Assembly: GCA_027625205.1 (NCBI GenBank)
Contig: JAQBVZ010000011.1
Span: forward strand, 1 to 11,051
Direction of reading: 5' to 3'
Source: Chloroflexota bacterium
GTDB taxonomy: Bacteria > Chloroflexota > Dehalococcoidia > Lucifugimonadales > Australimonadaceae
DNA: 11,051 bases
Shown here one piece after another: positions 1-5,452 of this stretch (position 1 is the stretch's first letter; each line of letters starts with the position of its first letter). The notes beneath the pieces are model-generated. The model saw only the letters and a list, made by a program, of their open reading frames with translations. It had not been told where the DNA came from and made no database searches. The position numbers were made by a program, and so were the translations under genes.

Positions 1-952
1 AACGCTCCTTGGTGATGCGTGCCCACATGCGACGGGCCGCCCGCAGCTTGGATATCTCCTCGAAAAAGTCCATGTGGCAGCCAAAGAAGAAGGCCAGTCT
101 TGGGCCAAAGTCGTCGATGGTCATGCTGCGTTGAAGGCCGCCGTCCACGTAGGCCATAGCCTGCGCAATGGTGAACGCCAGTTCCTGTGCAGCAGAGGAA
201 CCCGCCTCTCTCGTATGGTAGCCAGAGATGGAGATGGTGTTCCAGCCGGGCACATGTTCCGTGCAGAACTCCACCACGTCCATGGTCAACCGGTAAGCCC
301 CTCTGGGCTTCAAGGCGAACGTCTTCTGGCCGTGAAATTCCTTGAGGGAGTCATTCTGGACAGTGCCACGAAGGGCCGCCCACGGCACGCCCACATCCTC
401 TGAGTGCGCCAGCAACATAGCTAGCATCACAATGGCTGGGTGGTTGATGGTAAGAGAAATGCTGACCTTGTCCAGCGGAATGTCGTCAAAGAGGTCCGCC
501 ATGTCTGGCAACGTGTCGATGGCGACGCCCAGCCGACCAACCTCACCCTCTGACAGCGGGTCGTAGGAGTCGTAGCCAGTCAGCGTCGGGTGGTCAAAGT
601 CGGTGCTGATGCCCGTCTGCCCGTGGGCCAGCAGGAACTTGTAGCGCTGATTTGTGGACTTGGCCGTGCCAAAGCCTGCAATCTGTCGCCGCGTCCACAA
701 ACGTCCCCGGTACATGGTGGGGTAGACGCCTCTGGTGAAGGGGTACGTCCCCGGCATGCCCAGGTCTTGCTGATAGTCCAGGTCCTTTACATGCTCAGGT
801 GTGTAGAGGCGCTCAATAGTGGTGCCGGACACCGTCTGGTAGTGGTCTTGCCGTTCAGGACCCACCTCCAGGGCGCCGTTCAGCTCGTTCTTCTCCCACT
901 CCTCTTGCTGCTTGCGGACGCGGTCAATAGCATCCTTGTCATACAGTCCCAT
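1..952 (-). CDS. Acyl-CoA mutase large subunit, N-terminal part (2-hydroxyisobutyryl-CoA mutase-like), partial
   Basis: Coenzyme-B12-dependent mutase, substrate-binding TIM-barrel subunit; 317 codons are open from the ATG at 952 to the left edge, so the C-terminus is missing. An AAGGAG site (959-964) sits 6 bases before the ATG. Family motifs seen: YPFTRGVYPTMYRGRLWT (residues 70-87), GYDS (126-129), SISGYH (241-246, with the conserved active-site His246) and FEEISKLRAARRMW (297-310). Three positions that in methylmalonyl-CoA mutase (P. shermanii numbering Tyr89, Ala116, Arg207) shape the pocket are Ile91, Asp118 and Gln209 here. From memory of the family, Ile and Asp with this exact 27-residue spacing are the hallmark of 2-hydroxyisobutyryl-CoA mutase HcmA (Ile90/Asp117), and Gln replaces the carboxylate-binding Arg in non-methylmalonyl mutases. 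The adenosylcobalamin-binding small subunit and any lyase or dehydrogenase partner would lie outside the window. Mutase family is near certain; substrate is inference. Confidence 0.93.
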   Translation of the reverse strand, partial: MGLYDKDAIDRVRKQQEEWEKNELNGALEVGPERQDHYQTVSGTTIERLYTPEHVKDLDYQQDLGMPGTYPFTRGVYPTMYRGRLWTRRQIAGFGTAKSTNQRYKFLLAHGQTGISTDFDHPTLTGYDSYDPLSEGEVGRLGVAIDTLPDMADLFDDIPLDKVSISLTINHPAIVMLAMLLAHSEDVGVPWAALRGTVQNDSLKEFHGQKTFALKPRGAYRLTMDVVEFCTEHVPGWNTISISGYHTREAGSSAAQELAFTIAQAMAYVDGGLQRSMTIDDFGPRLAFFFGCHMDFFEEISKLRAARRMWARITKER

Positions 953-970
953 GGACAACTCCTTAAACAA

Positions 971-991
971 CCGCTGTGCAACGCACAACGG
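971..991. promoter_or_regulatory. Imperfect 21-bp palindrome in divergent intergenic region (candidate operator)
   Basis: Two 9-base arms (CCGCTGTGC and GCACAACGG) pair at 8 of 9 positions around an AAC spacer. It lies between the divergent mutase and carbonic-anhydrase-like genes, just downstream of a weak minus-strand promoter candidate (TTGACC at 1029-1024, 18-base spacer, TACCTT at 1005-1000). This would place it at the start of the mutase transcript, a plausible repressor site or a leader hairpin. No regulator gene is in the window; role is inference. Confidence 0.35.
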
Positions 992-1047
992 CCACAGGAA
1001 AGGTATCATGCTGATTTATGTAGGGTCAACGAAATTCGGAGGTATCC

Positions 1048-1557
1048 ATGCTTCGTAGCTTCAACGGCAAGTCGCCGCGGGTCCACCCCACGGCTTTCAT
1101 CAGTGAGTTCGCCTACCTGGTAGGCGATATTGAGATAGGGCCTTACGCCTCCATATGGCCAGGCGTGGTCCTCAGGGCTGACTGCGGCAAGATCACTGTC
1201 GGCGCAAACACCAACATCCAGGACGGCTCCGTGGTCCATGGCGACGGCGACGTGGTTATTGGTGACAACGTGACTCTGGGCCATGGGGTCATCTGCCACG
1301 CCAAATCTGTGGGCAGCGACTGCCTCCTGGGCAACAACTGCACGCTCAATGACGGCGCGATAGTAGGAGACCACTGCATCATCGCATCGGGCGCCATGGT
1401 GCTGGAAAACCGGGTGATACCGCCGCGCAGCTTTGTGGTAGGGGGGCCGGGCCAGGTCAAGAGTGAGATTCAGCCCCACCAGTTGGAGGTCATCAAGACC
1501 AACGCAGAGGCGTACATCACCCTGGGGCAGCAGCACAAAGAGCAGGGACTGGAATAA
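1048..1557 (+). CDS. Gamma-carbonic anhydrase-like / PaaY-family hexapeptide-repeat protein
   Basis: 169 residues, the usual length for small YrdA/PaaY/CaiE-type left-handed beta-helix proteins. GGAGGT (1038-1043) lies 4 bases before the ATG. Hexapeptide-type repeats (for example VGDIEIGPYASIWPGVVLR, VIGDNVTLGHG, LLGNNC, IVGDHC) run through residues 25-115. The residues that bind metal at trimer interfaces in gamma-carbonic anhydrases are present: His64, His79 and His84, with Arg43, Asp45, Gln58 and Asp59 at the expected active-site positions. The protein should be a cytoplasmic trimer. Members of this family are either CO2 hydratases or, as in PaaY, CoA-thioester hydrolases; many have low or unknown activity. 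It is transcribed divergently from the acyl-CoA mutase, which makes a CoA-related housekeeping role possible but unproven. Fold and metal site are firm; substrate is not. Confidence 0.9.
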   Translation: MLRSFNGKSPRVHPTAFISEFAYLVGDIEIGPYASIWPGVVLRADCGKITVGANTNIQDGSVVHGDGDVVIGDNVTLGHGVICHAKSVGSDCLLGNNCTLNDGAIVGDHCIIASGAMVLENRVIPPRSFVVGGPGQVKSEIQPHQLEVIKTNAEAYITLGQQHKEQGLE

Positions 1558-1562
1558 GTGCG

Positions 1563-1586
1563 TGTCTACCTGAGTTCACGTGGACA
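1563..1586 (+). terminator. Hairpin just after the gamma-CA-like stop codon (terminator-like, no U tract)
   Basis: TGTCTACCTG (from 1563) pairs with the stretch ending at 1586, forming about seven pairs including one G-T, one C-C mismatch and two further pairs around an AGTT loop. It begins 6 bases after the stop codon. The following bases (GAGAGATTGCC) lack a T run, so this is a weak candidate for a factor-independent terminator, perhaps only an mRNA 3'-end-stabilising stem. Confidence 0.3.
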
Positions 1587-1618
1587 GAGAGATTGCCTTT
1601 CACATTCACCATCGGTCT

Positions 1619-1639
1619 ATTTCGAAATTATCTCGAATT
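1619..1639. promoter_or_regulatory. Inverted repeat overlapping the -35 box upstream of the Rieske gene (candidate operator)
   Basis: Arms ATTTCGA (1619-1625) and TCGAATT (1633-1639) match as an inverted repeat at 6 of 7 positions with a 7-base spacer. The second arm overlaps the first two bases of the TTGACG -35 box, where a repressor or activator could contact RNA polymerase. No regulator gene is adjacent; function is inferred from position. Confidence 0.35.
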
Positions 1640-1666
1640 GACGGCATCCGTGAGTGACACTACTAT
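1638..1666 (+). promoter_or_regulatory. Sigma70-type promoter for the Rieske oxygenase gene
   Basis: TTGACG (1638-1643) and TACTAT (1661-1666) are separated by an optimal 17 bases; each box matches 5 of 6 consensus positions. The predicted transcription start near 1673 gives a leader of about 65 bases before the ATG at 1738. It also lies downstream of the farthest upstream in-frame start (1654), supporting the later ATG. Confidence 0.6.
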
Positions 1667-1737
1667 GCCTTTCGTCCAAGTTGGTCCATTTCTCGGTTTT
1701 AACTAGCCAGCTACCCGCCTTTTACAGGAGCACTTCA

Positions 1738-3074
1738 ATGGGGATATTTAAAGCACTTAGCAAAATCAGAGGTGGCTACCCTGGTGGTTGGAAGGAATAC
1801 GCCCGAGGCTACCAGGGTAATAAGACCCCCCAATTTGTACAGCCAACCAGCACAGACGACCGCCGAAGCCTCATTCCCCCAAAGGGTCTGCGTGAATACT
1901 GGTACCCCGCGCTGCCAGCGAAGGCCATTGGAAAGAAAAAGCCGGTTGGGCTGAAGCTCCTTGGTGAAGACGTCACCCTCTTCCGCGACACGAACGGCGA
2001 AGTCCAGGCGCTATGGGACTACTGTCCGCACCGAGGCGTCTACCTGTCATGGGGTGACTGCTTCTGGAAGGGCTATCTCAGCTGTCCCTACCATGGCGCA
2101 ACCTTCAACGGTGACGGTGAGTGCGTGGAGTTCATCACGGAAGGCCCAGACTCCAAAATGGTGGGCCAACTCAAGGCCAAGAAGTTTCCCACGGTGACGC
2201 TGAAGGGATTGGTATTTATCTGGATGGGAGAAAATGAACCCGTGCCGCCAGAGGATGACATACCGCCCGAGTTCTTTGAGAAGGACTCCGTGGTCCTCAA
2301 TACCTTCCGGTACTGGGACTGCAACTGGATGATTGCGCTGGAGAATACCGGTGACGCCCACAACCAGTGGTTTGTCCACCGCAACTCCTTCCGAGTGGCG
2401 CGGTCAGGCCGTTCATCTCGGACGCCTGTTGGCTCCCGGCCACGCATCGTCAATAACCAGACGGTGGAGCGCCCCAACGGGCGGGAACGGCAGCCTTACT
2501 ACGCGGATGAGAGCGGCAAGGTCCCCTACAAGTTCTACCATCCGCGGGTGAATGCGTACTGGCCCATGTACCGTCGACGCCTCCTCTGGACGTGGTTCTT
2601 TGATGCCTGGAACCGCCTGCGGCCAAAGCGGGGACGCTTTTTCAACGTCCCTGGCTGGGAGGGTCAACGCCTCCCGGGTTTGGTACGGAACAATCACCTC
2701 ACCCACATGTATACCCGCTGGCCAGTGCCAGTAGACGAAAATCTGAGCCGCGTTGTGTACTTCTTCTCCGCCCGTCCATCCAACTGGCTTGGCCGACTGT
2801 ACGACCGTGTGACGTTCAATCTCTTCCTGAATTGGATGATTAATTACAACTTCAGTGACCAAGACTACGACGCAATGCGGTCAGCACGGTACCAGTACCC
2901 AGAATACCTTTCCTCCACTGACTGGTGGCGCTCCGGCGTCTCGTGTCGGAACACGGGCGCGGCATCAAACACAACGTTGAGGTGGTGGAGGAGACCACAG
3001 CGGAGCGACTGGTGGCCGCAGCAGAACAGTCTTTTGCTGTGAAGACCGATGACGTGGTCACGCCTGACTCATAA
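1738..3074 (+). pseudogene. Rieske-type ring-hydroxylating oxygenase alpha subunit, frameshifted near the 3' end
   Basis: Start ATG 1738 follows AGGAG (1726-1730) by 7 bases. The Rieske [2Fe-2S] motif is Cys96-X-His98 ... Cys116-X2-His119. The mononuclear iron site is seen as ENTGDAH (202-208) with His208 and His214, and a likely third ligand, Asp376, in NFSDQDYDAM (371-380). Such enzymes use O2 and electrons from a separate reductase to hydroxylate aromatic or related substrates. As read, the frame runs to 3042 (434 aa) with an unconvincing Trp/Arg-rich tail after residue 395. From 2922 the overlapping frame gives LVALRRLVSEHGRG and continues in family-like style to TAA 3072-3074. A single missing base near 2922 (for example GACCTG to GACTG) explains this; the repaired protein would be 445 aa. 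No slippery site is visible there, so mutation or assembly error is likelier than recoding. No reductase or ferredoxin gene is nearby; substrate unknown. Confidence 0.85.
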
Positions 3075-3163
3075 GCGCTGACCCACCGTGAGTCCAATTA
3101 CTAGCGAACTCATTGGCACCTTGTGCGCAGGTGATGGCGGCAGCAGCCAATAGGAGCGTGAAT

Positions 3164-3349
3164 TTGGCCCTAAAAGATAAGGTAGTGGTCATCACAGGCG
3201 GAGCAAAGGGCATTAGCCGGTACAATGCCCGGCTCTTCGCATCCGCAGGGGCGAAGCTGGCAATCGCGGACATCGAATCGACGGCCACGGTCGCCAGCGA
3301 GGTGGCAGAGCGAGGGGCCGAACTCTTAGCAGTTCCCACGGACTGGACT
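3164..3349 (+). pseudogene. Short-chain dehydrogenase/reductase, 5' fragment (interrupted by IS)
   Basis: N-terminal 62 residues of an SDR: MALKDKVVVITGGAKGIS, then the second beta-strand ending LAIADI, which in this family precedes the nucleotide-binding acidic residue. I prefer the TTG at 3164, with GGAG (3153-3156) 7 bases upstream, because it gives the typical SDR N-terminus; ATG 3134 and GTG 3158 are alternatives. The third position of the usual TGxxxGxG motif is Ser18 instead of Gly. The frame is cut after Thr62, where the first three IS bases (TGA, 3350-3352) act as an in-frame stop. It lies 89 bases after the Rieske gene and probably shared its transcript. It pairs with the 3' fragment starting at 4630. 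Confidence 0.88.
3347..3349. repeat. Target-site duplication, left copy (ACT)
   Basis: ACT directly before the IS left end; the same triplet follows the right end at 4627-4629. Three-base duplications are normal for IS3-family elements. This copy is the Thr62 codon of the SDR gene. Confidence 0.75.
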
Positions 3350-3369
3350 TGACCCGCTTTAGTGGACAC
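3350..3369 (+). repeat. IS left terminal inverted repeat
   Basis: TGACCCGCTTTAGTGGACAC. Against the right repeat only positions 2 and 3 differ; the inner 17 bases match perfectly. Confidence 0.85.
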
Positions 3370-3407
3370 CTGGAGAATTGGATCACTGATTCCAGAAGGA
3401 GTTCACC

Positions 3408-3706
3408 ATGCGAAAGTTTGTACGGCCCTACTCGCCGGAGTTTCGAGCCGAGGCGGTGCAACTGGTCGAAGCTGGCGGCAAGAAGCTTTCCGATATTGCT
3501 CGGGACCTGGGCGTGACACCCGAGTCGCTGCGGCACTGGGTGAAACAGCAGGAGATTGACCGTGGGGAGCGGGATGAGCTCACGACGGTGGAGAGGGAGG
3601 AGCTGAAGGGTTTACGCCGTGAGAACCGCATCCTGCGCGAGGAGAGAGAGATTCTAAAAAAGCCGCGGCCTTCTTCGCAAGGGAGACCGACAGGACCAGA
3701 TCATGA
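3408..3706 (+). CDS. IS3-family transposase orfA (HTH and leucine zipper), reading frame disturbed at A6G
   Basis: AGAAGGAG (3394-3401) lies 6 bases before ATG 3408. Residues 9-48 form the IS3 OrfA helix-turn-helix (SPEFRAEAVQLV, then LSDIARDLGVTPESLRHWV); residues 67-84 are a heptad leucine zipper (LKGLRRENRILREEREIL). As read, the frame continues past Lys85 into unrelated sequence to a stop at 3824, deep inside orfB. The -1 frame from the A6G tract (3656-3662) instead gives the typical OrfA ending AAAFFARETDRTRS and stops at TGA 3704-3706, overlapping the orfB ATG at 3703. I therefore give 3408-3706 (99 aa) as the intended gene. Either one A or G was lost, or ribosomal -1 slippage on A AAA AAG supplies this product. 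The normal role is end recognition and regulation of transposition. Confidence 0.78.
3656..3662 (+). other. A6G slippery heptamer in orfA
   Basis: The sequence A AAA AAG is in the phase used for -1 frameshifting in IS3-family elements. Here the slip would reach the orfA-ending frame, not the orfB frame, which lies a further -1 step away. This suggests a one-base loss at or beside the tract. Confidence 0.5.
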
Positions 3707-4617
3707 TGTTCGGGTTCGTCGAGCGGGAGAAGGCCTCCTATCGGGTAGCCACAATGTGTCGCATTCTGGGGGTCTCCACCAGCGGCTTTTACCGATGGAA
3801 CCGGCGTGGTCCGTGCCTCCGTAGGCGGCGTGACCTGGAGCTCACCCAGCGCATCCGCCAGGTGCATGAGGCCAGCCGGGGCACCTATGGCTCGCCCCGG
3901 GTACACGCAGAACTCACCTTGGGGTGGGGCATCCACTGCGGCAGGAAACGGGTGGCCAGGCTGATGCGTGCTGCAGGGTTGGTGGGCATTCATCGGCGTC
4001 GACACCAGGGAATCACTCGGCGGGATCCCCGCCGTCCTATCTTCCCTGACCACGTGGGAAGGGAATTCACGCCGAAAGCTCCCAACCGCCTCTGGGTAGC
4101 CGACCTAACACAACACCCTACAGGCGAGGGATGGCTGTACGCCGGCGTGGTGTTGGATGCCTTCTCACGCCGCGTGGTGGGTTGGGCAATGGGTGACCGC
4201 CCAGTGAGCGCACTTCCTATCAATGCCCTCCAGATGGCCACTGGAAACCGCGAGCCTGTGATGGGCACGGTACACCACTCCGATCACGGTGCTCAGTACA
4301 CGTCCCTCGCCTTTGGTAACAGCTTGCATGCCGCCGGGCTAGAGGGGTCCATGGGCCGAGTAGGGGATGCCTACGACAATGCAGTTGCAGAGAGCTTCTT
4401 TGCCACCCTGCAAACAGAACTCCTGGACCGCCGCTCATGGCCAACGCGCCAGCTGCTCCGCTCCGCCATCTTCGAGTACATCGAGTGCTTCTATAACCGC
4501 CAGCGACGCCATTCAACCTTGGGCTATCTGAGTCCTGAGGAGTATGAGAGGAGGTGGCAGAACCAGGACAATTGCCTTATGCTTAGCACCACAACTTACC
4601 CCAAGAGTGTCCACTAA
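3703..4617 (+). CDS. IS3-family transposase orfB (DDE integrase catalytic domain)
   Basis: 304 residues starting at ATG 3703 (a second ATG is at 3706), overlapping the orfA stop as ATGA. The N-terminal region has the HTH_21-type segment (CRILGVSTSGFYRW at 19-32, GSPRVHAEL at 63-71). The retroviral-integrase-like core has Asp134 (WVADLT), Asp194 (HHSDHG) and Glu230 (DNAVAESFF), with exactly 35 residues between the second Asp and Glu, the D,D(35)E arrangement. The YNRQRRHSTLGYLSPEE signature (264-280) is intact. The residue seven after Glu, usually Lys or Arg, is Gln237. The stop codon lies inside the right inverted repeat. Catalyses strand transfer, normally as an OrfAB frameshift fusion. Confidence 0.95.
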   Translation: MMFGFVEREKASYRVATMCRILGVSTSGFYRWNRRGPCLRRRRDLELTQRIRQVHEASRGTYGSPRVHAELTLGWGIHCGRKRVARLMRAAGLVGIHRRRHQGITRRDPRRPIFPDHVGREFTPKAPNRLWVADLTQHPTGEGWLYAGVVLDAFSRRVVGWAMGDRPVSALPINALQMATGNREPVMGTVHHSDHGAQYTSLAFGNSLHAAGLEGSMGRVGDAYDNAVAESFFATLQTELLDRRSWPTRQLLRSAIFEYIECFYNRQRRHSTLGYLSPEEYERRWQNQDNCLMLSTTTYPKSVH

Positions 4618-4626
4618 AGCGGGGTA
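4607..4626 (-). repeat. IS right terminal inverted repeat
   Basis: Reverse complement is TACCCCGCTTTAGTGGACAC, 18/20 identical to the left end. It contains the orfB TAA stop (4615-4617). Confidence 0.85.
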
Positions 4627-4629
4627 ACT
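4627..4629. repeat. Target-site duplication, right copy (ACT)
   Basis: Second ACT, directly after the IS right end; it matches 3347-3349. Confidence 0.75.
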
Positions 4630-5241
4630 CCATACCTTCGTGATGAGGCGCGGATTGAGTCGTTCATGGCCAAGGTGAACGACCATTACGGTCGCATTGA
4701 CGTCCTGATTAACAATGCGGGCATTGTTCCTCATTTCAGATGGGGCCTTGCCCACTGGGACCGCATCAGAGACATGCAACTGGACTTCTTTGACAATGTG
4801 ATGCGCACGAACCTCTACGGGACGTTCCTGTGTATGAAGCATGTGATTCCTTACATGGAGCGTCAAGGTTCAGGGCATATCATCAACCTGGGGCAAGGAA
4901 ACCTGAAACCTGAAGCCCGCCCAGACAGCATTGGATCATGTGTGTATGACGTCTCGAAGCTCGCAATCCGGGCCTTCACGGCTAAGGTCGCCATTGAGGA
5001 GCGTGATTCCAACATCTGCATCGTCAGCATGGGGCCAGGTGGAGCCGCACCGCCGGGCAGCGCCATGGCGAACCGCCAGGGCATTGCCACAGATGAGACG
5101 CCGGAAGAAGCCAAAGCTAGAATGTTCAGTGTCGCTGAGGTGGTGGGTGACCGTTACCTGCTTGCGGCGGAAGCACCCATGGAGTTGAGCGGTCATCAGA
5201 TCACCGTAGAAGACGGCAAGCTGGTGGTTTTACACGGGTAG
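4630..5241 (+). pseudogene. Short-chain dehydrogenase/reductase, 3' fragment (interrupted by IS)
   Basis: Continues the SDR frame for 203 codons after the IS; joined with the 5' part the protein would be 265 aa, normal for classical SDRs. In reconstructed numbering: GRIDVLINNAG (83-93) carries the NNAG motif, Asn123 (MRTNLYGTF) is the structural/catalytic Asn, and Tyr168-X3-Lys172 (YDVSK) is the active-site pair. The segment that normally holds the catalytic Ser (INISS) reads INLGQG here (147-152) with about four extra residues before Tyr, so the usual Ser is not evident. The fragment could only start internally (ATG 4666, residue 75) and would lack the cofactor-binding N-terminus. An SDR next to a Rieske oxygenase often oxidises the hydroxylated product; here that is only an inference. 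Confidence 0.88.
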
Positions 5242-5375
5242 CCCAACTCTTAGTGTCCCTTCTAAAAACCGATTGCAGCCTTTGCGCGCCCTAGCCCTGA
5301 TGAAATCGAGACGTTCCAGCCGTCAATCGGCCGTTCGGATTTTGTGAAAAGACGCACAATTGCCGAGGCTGCCTG

Positions 5376-5405
5376 TTGTGCCTCTGCTCCGCCCTTCCGT
5401 ATAAT
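5376..5405 (+). promoter_or_regulatory. Sigma70-type promoter for the aminotransferase-serA pair
   Basis: A perfect TATAAT (5400-5405) lies 18 bases after a weak TTGTGC (5376-5381). The predicted start near 5412 gives a leader of about 40 bases and excludes the in-frame start codon at 5405, supporting ATG 5453. The rest of the 5242-5452 gap shows no clear terminator for the upstream genes. Confidence 0.55.
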
Positions 5406-5452
5406 TGGAGTCCACAATCCCTGTCCAGTTCCGTGTCCCTGAGGAGGAACCG

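Larger units (their letters stand above)
3350..4626 (+). mobile_element. IS3-family insertion sequence, 1277 bp, inserted in an SDR gene
   Basis: The element carries orfA and an overlapping orfB transposase. It is bounded by 20-bp terminal inverted repeats with 18 matches and flanked by a 3-bp ACT duplication. Deleting the element plus one ACT restores the SDR frame (GAC TGG ACT CCA TAC), which fixes both ends to the base. The left end begins TG as expected for IS3 family, but the right end finishes TA instead of CA. It is oriented like the host gene. orfA reads out of frame at its 3' end, so this copy may be less active or carry a sequencing indel. Subgroup not determined. Confidence 0.92.

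Noticed and set aside
1..952. Plain methylmalonyl-CoA mutase assignment
   Set aside because: The Tyr and Arg residues that define methylmalonyl-CoA specificity are Ile91 and Gln209 here, and Asp118 matches the hydroxyisobutyryl-CoA mutase type.
74..1123. Plus-strand open frames at 74-403, 342-566 and 590-1123
   Set aside because: They are antisense to the clear mutase coding frame or run into the gamma-CA gene; no family-like motifs and no good ribosome sites.
1006..1536. Long minus-strand frame opposite the gamma-CA-like gene
   Set aside because: It shadows a gene with complete metal-binding motifs and a strong Shine-Dalgarno site; the translation shows no recognisable domain.
2915..2930. 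Programmed ribosomal frameshift in the Rieske gene
   Set aside because: No slippery heptamer or clear downstream structure at the junction; a one-base loss is simpler.
3656..3662. A6G tract as the direct orfA-to-orfB fusion signal
   Set aside because: A -1 slip here leads to the AAAFF frame ending at 3706, not to the orfB frame, so it cannot make the fusion in one step as sequenced.
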